Positions 37,501 through 52,500 of a stretch of 64,000 nucleotides of DNA are shown in pieces. Origin of the DNA: a bacterium (GTDB lineage Bacteria > Auribacterota > Auribacteria > Auribacterales > Auribacteraceae); contig JACKPL010000011.1 in assembly GCA_024233545.1 (NCBI GenBank), positions 21,974 to 85,973 on the forward strand. The letters are read 5' to 3'. The translations under genes and the position numbers were made by a program. The notes under the pieces were generated by a model. The model made no database searches. It was not told the DNA's origin and saw nothing but the letters and a program-made list of their open reading frames with translations. Position 1 is the first letter of the stretch; every line of letters begins with the position of its first letter.

Positions 37501-40500
37501 ACAGTTTGAATGTTGCGTTTTCCAGCCGATGCAATTCCGCGCGCGGCAGAATCGCTCAATGCGGCAAGAATATTATTTAACTCAGCAAGCAGAGCGGCAT
37601 TTTCTCCGCCCAGACGTTTGATATCGCTGGCAAGCAGTTTCAGGTTTTCCTGATCGTTAAGAGCGGTTAATTGTTGCCGTAATGCATCCGCATTGCCAAG
37701 CTCATTCACTAATTTGAGGAAATCAGTGAGGTCTTTTTGGAGACTGGAAATATCAAACTGAGCATTGATAGTATTTAACGTCGCTACTTGTAACCCCAAC
37801 GCTTTTAATGCCCCTACATACCTTACCGCCGCTTGTCCAAGCGATGCCTGCAATGAATTTATCAAATACGATTGCAATGCTTCGCCTTGTAAAATAAGCT
37901 GGCCGTCTTTTGTTTGTGCTTGTTGCAGTAATTGCGGCATAGCTTGAACGATTTTTATTATCGCATTAGAGATAAGCTGTTTTTGCCCCTGCTCACCAAT
38001 TTGACTGCCTATATTTCCTGTAAGGTTACTCAACTCGTTATTCGCATTGATCCGTTCAATAATCTTTGCTATCTGCTGGGTTATTTGCTGATCGTTCCAT
38101 TTAGAGAATGCTTCGCTTAAATTGCCATATGCAAGACTCGGGTTTTGAGCTTTTGCGGCAATCATTTCATTATTTATTTCAGTAACGACCTGTGCAAGCA
38201 GATTGGAGAACTGGTTGAAATTCTCACCGCTAACACCAACCACATCTTTTCCGAACACGGATTGCAACAACTCTAGTTTTGCTTGCGCAATCTTTTGTGA
38301 ATCGGTCTCTTCTTTCAACAACTTATTATAGTCTGCAAAATTGGATAAGAGCGACGTAAGCCCTTGAACATTATTTTTAAGGGTCTCTGTTGAATTTCCG
38401 AAATGAGTGTTTATCTGAGTTTCAAGTTTTGCCTGTTGTGCTTCTAGTTGCCGAATTTCTGTCGCAAATGAAGCACGATCAGCAACCGCAAGCGAATTGA
38501 GGAGAGAAGTCGTTACGCGATAAGCTTCTTTAAGACGTGCCAGATGTTCAATTTCGGTTACATTTTCAAAATTTCTGCCCGCTTGAGCTTGTGCGGCGTT
38601 TATTATATCAACGCTGTTCATCGCTTGAGTAGAAATATCGAGTGCAATCTTTGCAAACTGTTTTCGAACGTTATCGAGTTGAACTTGCAGAGCCTGTTTT
38701 GCCTGATCTGCCATTGCAGACAATCTACTTAACTCTTCTTTGCTTACTTTGCCTTTCTGAGCATTTATTGCGATATCAATTTGGTCAATGCGTTTCTGCA
38801 ATTGAGCAAGAATAGCATTTTGATACTGATCGACGCTTTCTATATCCGCGGCAGAAACATCAATGACTTGCTGTTTTTGCCCATTAACTTCGATTTCCTT
38901 GGTTTTTCCAGCTAAATCAGAAACCTTATTGATGCCTTCATTAACACGTGCACTTATACGATCGTTGTATGCTTGATTAAGAGCAGTAACAGGCAATATG
39001 TCGAGGGTGAACTTACTTGCTACGTTTTCAAAGAGTTTAGCAATTTGTTCCAATCGTTTTGTTTCTGCTTTAATCTCTTTTATGCGTTCTCCGAGCTCGA
39101 TTTCTTTGTTAGTTAACTCTTCAATTTGTTTTCTCAGGCGTTCACGTGAATTTTGTACCGTATCGCTACTTCCTTTGAGAGACATTAGCTGGACAATAAG
39201 CTTATTGATTTCATTTCGAATTGCCTGCCGTTGTCCAGTGTAATTAAAAAGGCTACCAAGCTGTTGTTTTTCACTGGTTAATTGTTCCATGCGCTGTTGT
39301 AAATCAACCTGAGCATTTAAAATGACTTCCTGATAATTCAATACTTCTCGCAACAAGCTATCCATCAGCTCTTGATTGTTTGCTCGTTCAGCTTGCTTGT
39401 AATCGTTTAATGCTTTAGAGAAACGTTGTTCTAATTCCTGTAAACGATTTGTAATGACCTCAAGATCGGATGTTTTGAGATCGTCAACCAACTTTTGAAT
39501 TTTATCTTGCTCGGCTTGAGCTTGAGCTTGCTGTTCTTGCGCGAGCCGCTGTTCTTCCTGTGCTTTAACAAGCTGTTCTTGTGCGGCACGTGCTTGAGCT
39601 AGCTGTTCCTCCGTTAACTGCTGAGTTATATCAAGCCTTTGCGTATTGAGATTTGCTACAATCGGTATAGCTTGCCCTGTGATATCTTCAATTTCAAAAT
39701 TAAGTTCTATCTGCAACGACTGCAACTGTGCAATAAGCTGAGCTTGAACAGCCGCAGAAACAGTTACGCCCGGTAATGACTGAATCTCTAACACTATCTG
39801 CCCGTTGACAAATTTGACACTATTCACAACAAAACCGAGCGAATCGATCTGCTGATTTAACGTCGTAATATTTCCGGCGATAAGATTTGCCACTTTGATA
39901 AGTTCTGTTGAACGAGCATCTATTACTAATTCGCGGCCGGTACGTTTGCCAAGCAGGATATCCTGTACGTTGGTATTGCCGGCAATATTAGCAACCATCA
40001 ATTCCATAGCAACGTCTTGGAGAGCCTGATTATTGCTTTGGGCGGCTTCATGGAGTAGCATTCTTATACTCATTGCCATGATAATTTCTACCGTACGTTG
40101 ACTTGCTTGCGTCTGCTGGGAATTGCCTGCTTTGACAAGTTCATTTGCTAATTGTATGACTAAGTTATTTACCGTATTTGCATCAAGGTTAGCTTGATGT
40201 TTGACCAGCACTTCTTTAAACGCATTTAATGCATTGGATATTTCCGCCTGATTCATTTGGACTTCTGTATTAAGCGGCAAGACCAAATCCGCCACATTTG
40301 CAAAATCAATTGCGCCTGCAGTAGCAAGTTCAATTATTTGAGCAGATTCAGCCTGCTGTATTGCTTGCTGAACAAGTTTGATGATCTCCGTTTGAATAGC
40401 AGTTGTTGTTACTGGGGCAACTGTCGGCTGAGCGGTTACTTCCGTAGGAACAGTACGCCCAAATAACTCGAGCGGAGATACAAACGGCGCAGACGGCGTA

Positions 40501-43500
40501 ACCGGTGTCTGCTGTTGTTGAGATGCCAGTATGAGCGCCTGATTAAATGCCGATACCAAATTGTTCTGCTGTATGAAATTGATAATTGACGACTGCACTG
40601 ACAACGCAGGGGTAAAATCGTGCAGTATCCTCAGGTCTCGAATTAAATCAGACTGAACGATACCGATGTTCTGTACATTGGATAATTGTATCTGTTGAAT
40701 CAATATCTGTGACAGCTGACTGTCAAGAGACGTCTTCAATGCTTGTGACGAATCAACATTCAGGAACGTACCGAAGGTATTGAGCGCATTAGTAATTGTT
40801 GCAATATCTTGCCGAAGCTGACTTAGTGTCTGTATGTTTGCAGGAGTATTTATAAAAACACCGTTTGCATTAAACAATGTTTGCAATTGTGTTGCAACCG
40901 ATTGTGAAGCAAGGTCAAGGGCAACGGTTATTAACGCGCTGTTATTTATGCTTTGCAAGCTTGTCAACAACGCTTGACGCAATGTTTGAATATTGCCCAA
41001 CTGATTATTGTTGATTGCAAGGCTTAAATTCAGTGCATTTTGCAACGTCGTAATCTCATTGGCAAACCGAGTTTGAGTAAAAGTAAGGCTATTGAGCACA
41101 TTTGTACTGAAATTACCGTTGTTAATCTGATTCGCCAAAGCAGTTATTTCTGCTAATGCCTGGCTGATTGCAGTCTGGGCAGACTGGGTATTGCCTGTCT
41201 GGATAGAGCCGGTGGCAATATCAATGTATTCTTGAAGTGTTTTTGAAGATGAAGGCGCATTAACCGTATTGATTCCAAACTGATTCAAGAAATTTGTCGA
41301 TATCACAGTAATCGACTCGGAAGTAGTAATAATAGTCTCGCCATTTACTCGAACGATATCTTTAATCTGTCCGTTGATAACATCGAGGAACTGCCCTGCG
41401 GCATCGTAGATGGTGGTTTGAGCAATACCGTTGACTTCCTGAGTGACCAATCGCAAACCATTATTAAATTCAAAATGCTGAACGGTATATTGATTAGTCG
41501 AAATGGTTGTCTGAGTAAACCCGTTTTGTGCATTTACGGATGATACCGAATTAATTTCATATAAGTTCAGATTAGCGTCAACAACTGAACTTATCTGCAC
41601 CAATTGCCCATCGCGAATATCGTATATAATATTGGTGGTAACACCATTGCTGATTTGCTGTACTATTATTTGATTCTCATTCAGTTTTCGGAAGAATTTC
41701 TGACCGCTCAGGTTCTGAATCTGAGGAATATTGGTAGTGAGAATCTGTCCGTTTTCATTAACTTCAATCGTTGCAATTTCGAGTTGCTGTGTTGTTTGAT
41801 TGAGTTGGAATAAGTTCAACGAAACCATCGATGTACCGTCAAGAACAACAACCGTGCTTTCCTGAATTGCCTGAATTGTGGGGAACGTTCCATTCTGTAA
41901 TCCGACAGTAACGATATCAACATTGCCGAGAGCGTTGATAATCTGAACATCGCCAGCCTCAATTTGCCCCACAATTTTGCCTTGAAGGTTGCGTACATTG
42001 CCAATGCTATCGACAAAGAACTTGACCTCCTGATTGATTACATCAAATGCCTCGCCGCGCGCGTTTACATAATATGAAACACCTTCAATTTGAACTGTCC
42101 TGACAATCTGGGCATGGCCGGCAAGCGTTTCAACAGCAACAGGCACTGCTCCAACACCTTGTATGGTTACTTGCCCATTGGCAAACGTTCCGGTACGCAC
42201 CTGTCCATTCAGCAATACTTGAACTTGAACTCCGGATACTTCCTGTAATCCGATATCGGCAATTACTTGCGATAACTGCTGTCCGACCGGCACACCCAGA
42301 ATATTGGTCGATACAATGCGTCCATTCATATCAACTTCGACTAATCCGGTTTGGGTCCCTAATTGCATTGCTCTCACGTTGGTAATGCGCCCGACAATAG
42401 TATCGTTCAGGGTAATAACACCATTCTGAGTTATTTGCATGCCGGCAGTGAAACCGAATGCATCCTGTTGCACAACCAACTGTCCGTTTACAACAGCTAC
42501 CGGCACTGTTCCGCGTTGTCCGGTCTGGAAATTTGTGGCAACGATGTTGGCGTTGGCAAGGCTTCCGCCCGGTTGTGCGAGAAAATCGGTAATTTGAATA
42601 TTTGCATTCGCGGCAAGATCGGTTGCAGAAACAAACTGAGACTGGCCGTTCACAAGGTATCGTAATTGCGCGGTTAATTGTCCGGTTTGAGTATCAACAG
42701 TATATACTGTAATAGCCGGTACAACTTGAAGCGTTGTTGTTGTACCATCGGTCACCTGCACAACACGTGTTTGAACTACATTAGCGAGTATTGTTCCAGC
42801 CTGAACACCGGTTAAGAGCACGCCTGTTTGATTTACTGTTGCAAAGCGTGATCCTGCAGGAATAGCGTTTATTGTTGATGCAGTGACAATACCGTTTTGT
42901 ACTGTGACAACGCCAATCTGTGTTACACCGTTCTGTGTAAATTCAACTTGTATTGTTTGAACTTGGTTAAAAGAGGATACATTCGTATTAGCTGTACTGA
43001 TTGCGGGATTGCTGTTAGTAAACTGTACTACTCCGTTAAGGTTTACATGCGCAATTTCAACCTGATTGTTTGCATTGATGATTATTTGCTCAGTAGTTAC
43101 TTGAATTGGCGCGGCAATTCCCGGAACAACCTGTCCGTTAATTTGGTTGATATTGACATTGGCCAGCGCATTCTGGATATTCGTAATTTGTGTTTGAATT
43201 GCTTGTTGGTTTACAACCTGGCCTGTTACCAACGCTCCAACGACATTAGTAATAGTGTTATTGGCATCAACTTCGACTTCAAGAGAAACAATAACAGTTT
43301 GTCCGTTTATTTGTGCGGCAACATTGACTGTTCTTACAGTCTGAACTGCCGGTTGATTTGTTTGGTCAATGACGAATGTCGATTGATACCTGACACCGGT
43401 AGTTTGATCAACTGCAACAACAGTAGAACCTGATGGCGTTGACACAATATTCAAATCTGCTAAGTTTACTCCCGTTATGGTCTCTTGAACGGTTACCGTC

Positions 43501-46500
43501 TGATTGTTTTGTATACCGGTAGCAAAGAGCCCGATTCCTTCGACTTGATTTGTTGTAGTGTTAAAAATTTCCGAAGCAATAACTCGTCCGGTGTTGACAT
43601 TGATAACGGCAACATCACGCCCATTAACTTGAATGACGTTGTTAACTACCTGCACATCATTCAGCGAAACTGCATCAACAATAACTTGGCCGGTTGGGGT
43701 AACCAACTGGTTATTTTGAATTTGCACATCTAACTGCACGTCTTGAGATGTAAAGAATTGAACTTGGTTTGCCACCGTTGAACCACCGACAAATGTCTGT
43801 CGCACATATGTGCCTTGTGTATCAATGGTTTGTTGAACTGTACGGGCAATTTCAACACCGTTTTGTGTAACTTGTCTTATTTCGAATTGATTCGTATTCA
43901 GTTGCTGGACTTGTATGTTTACAATTTGCTGAATTGTTTGTAAACCCGTCGGCGTTGTGATTTCTATACTCCGCTGTTGATTGAACTGCAATATTCCATT
44001 GTTAAATTGGATATTAGTTATTGGAGCAGTATTCTGGAAACTGCCGATTTCTTGTCCGGTAGCGGAATTAATAATTCTTAGCCTAAAAATGTTTTCATCG
44101 ATCTGCTGTTGAGTAATAATGAGGTCTGTTCCTTGAATATTAAACTGCTGAACAGGGACAACTTGATTATTTACCTGATCGACAGCGGAAACTTCGCGGA
44201 CATTTATGTTAGATGGCAAACCAGTATCTTGCTGTATTATTTCAAATAAACTTCCGAACTTCTGTTTGAAATCTTCTTTTGCAAACATATCGACTAATGT
44301 TCTGACAAAATACATCTTAACATCTGCTCTCTGGTCACCGCGCAGAGCAAGATACATTTGTGCAAGGAACACATCGTTGTTTCTCTGGTCTGCAGTATAC
44401 CAATCTTTCACGAATGACTGAGCCATGACGAGAAGATCAACAACTTCGTTCACGCCGAGTTGAGTGAATAAGACGATATTTTGGAATGAATTAAGCCCAA
44501 ACTGAGCAAATTGATCCTCCATCCGCTCAAGCACTTCTGCTATTTGTCCTATGTTTTCTTGAGTAATGCGGGCATCTGCAATGCGTAAAGTATCCCTCAG
44601 TGATACACCATGCAAGCGAGCAAGCTGGCGTTGAGTTTCAAGCCCGACAAATCCGAACTGATCTCTCAACGCATTTATATCCTGCGCTAATGCCTGAACC
44701 GCAGGATTGGTCGACTGCTCAGCAATAATTTGTGTGTGATCCTTACCGAAAGATTTACCAAGGTTCTGGAACTCTTCTGCCGTTTGGCCCGGAGATACGT
44801 TTACAATGGATAGTTGCCCTGTACTGCTAAGGCTCAATTTGAATGCAAAATTCTGATTTACTCCGATAAATTGTTGACTCTCCCCTTGAGCTAAGGTTTG
44901 AACCGTTCCAGTCTGCGGATTGGTAATTCTAACAACTTGATTTACAACTTCAACCTCATACTGCTCATTGTTGACAGTCAATGTGTAACGGGTATTATTC
45001 GTTGGGTTTGCATCCAAACGGGCAGTAAATGGTGTCTGTGTTCCGTTTTGCGTAAAACTGCCAACAGTTAAATCTTGATTAGCAACTAATTGAGGGCTTA
45101 ACAAATCACTTAGGTTAAAAGAACTGATATTTATATTAAATGAACTGCGTAAGTTCTCAGCAATTTGAGTAATATTTTGGTCAATGAATCTCGTTGAATC
45201 CAATGCATAAGCGCCAGCATAGATAAACGCTTGGTCAACAGCTTTTAAAAATACTGCATTAAATTGCTGTTGATCATTTTGCGACTGCTGTTCAAATGAA
45301 GCAAATTGATCGACATATTGCTGTTCCTGAGTTGTCAACGGTTGGCCGTTAGTAATCTTTGCACGTGCTGTATTGAGGATATTAAGGGCAACTTGCAGGC
45401 TTTGATTTTGTACGTTGTTCGCCCATTCCTCAAATCGGTTGAACGTCAAGAGGTTTGCGGCGGAATTATACACCGACTCTACCGAGGTATTTCCGTTAAC
45501 TGCAAGTAAGCCGCTCTCAGTCAAAACTTGAGTGCGCACAGTATCTTGGGCTATAACATTTTTAATCATTTGTGCCGCATTAAGCGCAGGAGCCGCAACA
45601 TTCGTTACCGTTTGACTGGTAGTTTGATTGACAAAATTGACATTACCTGTAGTAGCATCAAATGTAACCTGCATCTGTATTGCACCAACAGGAACTGATA
45701 CCGTAGTGCCTTCAGATAATTTATTGCCTTTCTGGCCATTAACCACATCGTAAACTCGTATGGTTTGAGAATCGAGTACCTCAACGATAAATTGTTGCCC
45801 ATTTGAATGCTCGAATCGAATGCCTTGTCCTTCGAACTGCTCGATTTCAACGAGATTAAAAACGGTAGCAAGTTCTGCAGATTTCCCAATGCTCAAATCA
45901 AAGTTTGTTCGAGCTTGGCTTATCGCTTCTTGAAGCGTTACCGTTTGAACTCCGGATAACCCAAGTGTCTGGCTTGCTGATATCAATTGGCTTACTCTGC
46001 TAATAATCTGTTGACGAGCCTGAACATCAACAACATCCGACAAACTTGCCTGAACCTCTGGAACACCAGCTAAACCGGCTATCAGCACATCTATTCCAAC
46101 ATTGCTTTCCTGAGCAACCTGCCTTAAGAAGCCAAGATCAACGGTCAGCGCATTCAGTTGCTGAGTTTGTCCAAGAGCCTGATTTGAGACAGCCGGCGCT
46201 TCTCTGACTACTCTATTTACAGCCGATGCAATATTTAACAAGGTATTCAGTGATTGCGGTACCTCAACACCGCTATTTGCCAGTTGGTTAGCAACTTGCT
46301 GTGCCGATTGAGATACGGGGAGAGGCAGGTTTGCATTTGCAAAGAAACTGCCTATCTCAAACGCAGTAAACTGCGATGGATTGGCACTAATATATTCATT
46401 CAATTTTGCAACGCTAAATGTTCCGTTTTCCTTGAACTGATCAAAATCGAAACTCTGGAATACAGTACTTATTGAAGTATCAATACTTGTTTGTATACTT

Positions 46501-49500
46501 TCCAGTCCTGTAACCCCTTGTTGCTGTAATTCTGTCACTAATACCTGCATGCTTGCTACTGATGCGGCAAGGTTGCTTCTGGTTTGTGCATCCAAGGTAT
46601 TGATATTCAAATTCGACAACGTGCTGATTTGTGATGTCAGCGAATTACGAATATTATCATTGAAATTAGCAATGCCTTGGCTCGCGATATCACCAGCAAA
46701 CTGCTGTGCGGCAACATTAAATTGCGCCATAGAGGTAATATATGCATTTGCACCCTGATTCCCCTGCGTAATGCCGCTTAAAAAGCTAGGCGTATTTTGT
46801 GCAACCGTATTTATAAGCGCGGCAACTTGAGGAAGAATGTTTGTATTAAAACTCGTCTGATTGAACGTATTTCGATTTACAGAAACCGTTTTTAAGAAGT
46901 TTGTTACCAACCGATTATTTGCCAGATTGCTAAAATCGGCATCCGCGGTAAATCGAGCAGTAATGTCTTGAGCAATATTTGAAGCGAAATCGGTAAGATG
47001 ATTAGCCGGCTGTCCATTGACAGTTTGTGCATTTACAACAGTTTGGAGTGTACTATTGCTCGCCACCAAATCAAACAGTGCAACCATATTCTGTCGGTTA
47101 TCGTTGGTAATGCCCTGCGTTACATTCGCCGCTTGGAAACTATTATTTACATTCGAAATAATTCCCGTAACAAGATTGGCTAACGGATTGCTCTGTAGAT
47201 TTGTATTAGTATTAAGCACAGAACTTAAATCCAATCCAGTGATATTCGCTGAAGTCTGAGAAAGACCGTTGAACGCTCCGATAAAATTAGTCAACCCCTG
47301 CAAATTTTCACCAGTATAGTTATTCAACCCAGACTGGAAGCTTTGCTGGAAGAAAGCAATTTGCGTATTTGCCATTTGAGTTATGTTAGTATTAAAAGCA
47401 TTGGAATTCGCCGCATTAAACGAATTGATTGAAGTAGCAAAATTCGCATTCTGGCTTAACTGGCTAATCGCCGCAAGCGTATTAGACGCTACTTGCGCTG
47501 TTTGCATATTTGCCCCTGCCGCTTGAGTAAAAGTGGTGTTGACATTTGAGGCAATTGCTGAACTCGCAACAGCAAGATTGTCAAAATTTGCTTGAGTTAA
47601 AGTGACTGGAGAAGCACTGTTTGCAAGATTCCCTATACTGCTCAATAATCCTACCGCGGCAGATACGCCGGCGAATTGATTCGAATTGATTACACTATTA
47701 GCCGTTGTATTTGCAACATTAAGGGTTTGCGAAATAATATTATTTACAACAGTACTTGTATTCGCTGAAACACCAATCTGGTTAAGCTGAGAATTCAACG
47801 TGGATACATTGACAAAGCTTTGAGTAGCTCCAACGGGAACCGACGTTGCGGCCGCAAATGAATTCATAAAATTTGCAATAGTTTGATATGCCGTAACATT
47901 TGTTTGTAAACTATTTGCATTTTGCTGTCCTTGTCCAAGCGCAAACGTTCCTGCAAGGTTATTGATGGTATCAAGCCCGCGCGCTATATGATTATGCACG
48001 TCTGCCTGAAGTTGAGGAACAGCGGCTGTATTGACCACTCCCGCTTGCTGCCATTGATTGATGGAATTCACAAAAGCCCCCAGCGTAGCAACATTACTAA
48101 TTTGCTGTTGAGGGATAGAAGGATTATTGTTATTTTGCAGTTGATTTCCAATGAAGCCCGACACTTTTTGGAGCGCATTTGCAACACTTGCTGTTTGAAT
48201 ATTTGCATTTAGTGCCGGATTATTAAATGAGGCATGTGCCACATTATTAAACTGCAAGAAATCATTTACTTGCTGGTTTGTCTGGAAATTCAACGGAGAA
48301 CCTGAAACAGCCGTCGTACTTGCGGCACGAGAGAATACTTCATTGATTATAGATGTTACTCTTTGACTCGTTTGAGTATTAAATGCCGCACCTGCTACTG
48401 AAGATAGATTATTTACATTATTTAACGCTGTTGTAAATGTTGATAGATTATCCGCACGTACAGAACTTCGATTGTTGTTCAAGAATGTCAATACATTATT
48501 CTGGGCAGTTGCCAGTGTGGAAACATCCACATTATTTCTATTAACTATACCCAAATCTGAAGCCGCAAGAATGTTCTGAATCGCAAATGATGACTGGCGC
48601 GCAACATCCATTGATGAAATATTATTTTGCTGTTTCCCAATATAATTTATTTGAGCAGTAACCATATTGCTTAAGTTTGTACGAAGAGCCGCAGTTACTT
48701 GAACAGCTCCATTCTGAACAAGGCTCGACGCATTAGATAAAAAGTTTTGGGAATTTACAAAAGTAACTGAATTAGCGCTTGCGCCAAGCCCGCTATTTGC
48801 GGCTAATGCTTGTGCCCCTCGGTTCACAACAGCGCTGAGGCTACTGGCTAATGACTGTCCGTTAACTTGTGTATTGAGGTCAAACGAGCTTGTAGCGCTC
48901 ACTTGATTCATTGTTTGCATAAACTGGTTCATTCGCTGTAAGTTCTGGAAGTCGGTAATTGCATCAAGCCGGAAATTCGTCGTATTATTCATAAACGAAG
49001 CTTGATTATTCACAACCGACGCAAAATCAGTTGCCGCAGTAGCAGAAATCGACGAATCTGCAATATTGATGATGCCTGCTGAAGCATTAGAAGCAATGCT
49101 TTGAATTAAGGTGTTAATACTGTCAACATTCGTCGTTGTAACACTTGTTGCTTTTGCTACATCGAATGCGGCGGCGGTAAAATTATTTACTGCGGCAGTA
49201 TAGGTGCTTCGAACACTCTGTGCTCCCTGGTCTGTTGATAAAACCACACTGCCTGTTTGAACAAGATTTGCAATATTCTGGAACGCTCTTCCTGCTGAAG
49301 ATAACGTTGCAGGAAGATTTGATTGATTAAATAAAGGATTCGCCGCGGCTCCGCCACTGACCAAAGTATTCAAATTGGTTACATTTGTTGCAATTGCAGT
49401 CTGCGCCGCTGCATTAAGATTAGCATTAGTTTGTATGCCTGTTGCGGCGAGGTTTCGCGTAACCTGCAATAAATCGGCAAATTGATTTAACTGAGTATGG

Positions 49501-52500
49501 TTTGCTGTACCGGTTGCCGCCGGTGCCGCGGCAATAGTAATAGTACTTAACTGGGACACAGTAAACTCAGCCGCATTATTTACCGCCTGTTTAAATGCTG
49601 TAGACAATGGCGTCGAACCTTGGAATGTCTGCTGAGCAACAGCTAATTGAGATACCGCTAATGCAGACTGTAATTTAAAATCGTTAACTGCACTTACATC
49701 TTGTCCCTGAATTGCGTTAGCGGCAAGAATATTGTTCGCTACAGTTAATACAAAATTCTGCAGATTTGTCCGCTGTTCATTGGTAAAATTCTGAGAAATA
49801 TCTGTTGAACTTAATACTTGTGCGGCTTCAAACGCCTTAGATACAATATTTCCTAAATCTTGTATATTATTGATATCAAAGTTATTTACATCAATACTAC
49901 TAACCACATTATTTATATATTGGTTCGGATTGGACGTTATAGCGCCGATCGTTGCAGACGATATCGTGCCCGCACCGGCTCCCGCCGCGGCGCCTGCTAT
50001 TTTGTCAGTATCTGTACGCGACGCGCCGGCGGCGGCATTCTGCGACACACCAACCGGAGCAACACCGGCAAGATCGAAGAATCCGCCAAATAAATTCAAT
50101 GCCTGAGGCTGGAAGAAATTAGCAAACGTAAACCCAACACTTGCTCTTTGGAAATCGGCAATCTGATTAACAATTTGAGTAAAATTCTGTTCGGTTAATA
50201 CTGTCCCGTTTGACGCGATATTAAATATCTGTTGTAAACTCGACTGCCCCTCAGTTAACGAAGAACGTGCCGCCGCGGCATTGCGCTGTACTTGGAATGG
50301 ATTAACATCTCGAACCGCTTGCTGATTATCCGCAAGGAATTGAATACCTCGTGCAACAAGCCCTTGCTGTATAAGCGCCACTTGCTGTGCCGACAATCCA
50401 GCTCTCTGCTGTAATTGAAGCGTCAGTTGCCCTTGCTGTAATTGCTGGGTAACAACATTGATCACATCAGTTGCCGTAGCGCCTGTGGCAGATAAACGTG
50501 CAAAGTCAACTGCTAGCTGATTTGATACACGCTGAATTTGACTCGCCAAAACCGGATCAAATTTTTGCACACGTTCTAATTGCGCCTGCAAATCAAAACC
50601 GGTAAATTGGTCAGTAATTCTTTGGAAATTATTCAATGATTCTTGCGCTTGGAACAGTATGGTACTTGTCGCGCCTGCAAAAATGGTGCCTGCAAGCGTT
50701 GAGAACGTGTTCAGCCCTACGGTCGTAAACCCACCGCCGATAAAGCCTGCGCCAAAACCTGATGCAAAAGCATTTGCAATTCGTTCACTGCGTTGTTCGG
50801 CGGTCAATCCTTTAAATATTTCTTGTGTAGGCCCAAAATTGAACGACAATGCCGTTGTCCCGGCACTTAAGCTTCCTTGAACCAATCCGCCGGCAATCGC
50901 ACTGCCGAAGAATGCCGAATCAAAGCTGATTGCAGGGGTTACCGTCGGCAATGCAAGATTGAAAAATCCACCGGCTATGTTGGAACCGATTGCAATCTGC
51001 CCAAGGCTTACTCCAATATTTGCAAAAGTTAACAACGTGTTCTGGAGCGAAAACTTTGTTACGTTTTCTCCTTGTTCATTCTTAATAGTCTCAGTAAAAG
51101 CTTCTATGATAGTTGACAACGAACTCTTATCCGCCGCAGTTACTTTTAAACTTTCTGCTTGGAACACATTGCCGATAATTTGCTGTGCTATATTCTGTAT
51201 GCCGCTTAGCGTGCCGTTGGCAAAATTGACATCGACATTCGATCGTGCTTGAGCTTGAGCTGTCGATGCGGCGCCGCCTTCACCGCCTCTTCCGATAAAC
51301 TCGGCAAGATGCTCGGAAGCGCCAGCGGCAAATGCGCGGCTAAATCCTAATGAAATGAGTAATCCCTCGATACGTTTTCCACCTAAATCTTCGACAAAAA
51401 ATTCGTCGATGTAGAAGTTTGCTTGGAACGACACAAATTTTCTCACTCTAACATCAACTTGTTCAGCAAAATTGCGTGCAAAAGTACTAAGCGCAGTACC
51501 TCTAATGCCGAATATTCTACCTACTATAAGAGCACCCACCTGAGCAACTACACGTGCCGCAAGCGAGGTAACAATCGAAATAGCAAGTGTGGCAACATCG
51601 CCGCCTTTATTTATTGCGTTTAATACGGGATCAAGGGCAAGAATAGGCTGAAATACCGGCGATAGAATCGGGAATAATAACCCTAAAGACAATCCTTGCT
51701 GGAATCCTTCAACTGACTTTTTAGCCGTCTCTGCAATAACATCAAATATGGATAGTTCGCGATTGTCGATTCTCCCAAAGCCAAACCCGCCGAAATATTC
51801 AAAAATCGCGTTCGATCGTGTTCCCGTAACAAATGTTACTTCATTGGTAGCAAAGTTCCTAGTAAGGAATCCTTGTTGCTTGAATACCGTATCGGAGCCG
51901 CCTGCGCCTGCCGCTCCTGCACCAATTATGCCGAAGAACTGTAATCCTTTGCCTAAAATGGTGCCGAATATTCCGGTGTCCTCAGCGCCGAGAAAGTCGC
52001 GCAAACGTGCAAACACATTAAACCCATTTACCGAATCATCGCCAGTCAAAAGCTGTGTTCCGCGCACAACAAGTTCCAAAATAACCTGCCCAACAGCTTC
52101 CTGTATCGGACGAAATGCTCCAAGACGAGCAACGCGAAGCACTTGCGATCCGAAACTATTTAATCCTTGGAATAAGAGATTCGACAATGATACTTGACCG
52201 CCGCCAGCCCTTAAACTTTCTCTGTACGTTGCACGAACGATTCGAGCCGCCTCATCGGAAGAATTAAGCCCGAAGTTTAGTATCGACGCCTTGAACTGAC
52301 CTACAGCGGTTGCGATAGTTTTACCAAACGCTTGACTAAATGTCAGTTCACCGCTAATAACCCTACCAAGTTTCGATCCGGCCGCTCCGGCTTGAATTGC
52401 CTGTTCGCCGCCAGCAAATATTTTGCCAAACTGAGCAACCAATTCCGCCCTTGTAGCAAATGTAGCGCCTCGAACGCCTTCCAGCGCGGCATTCAAACGG

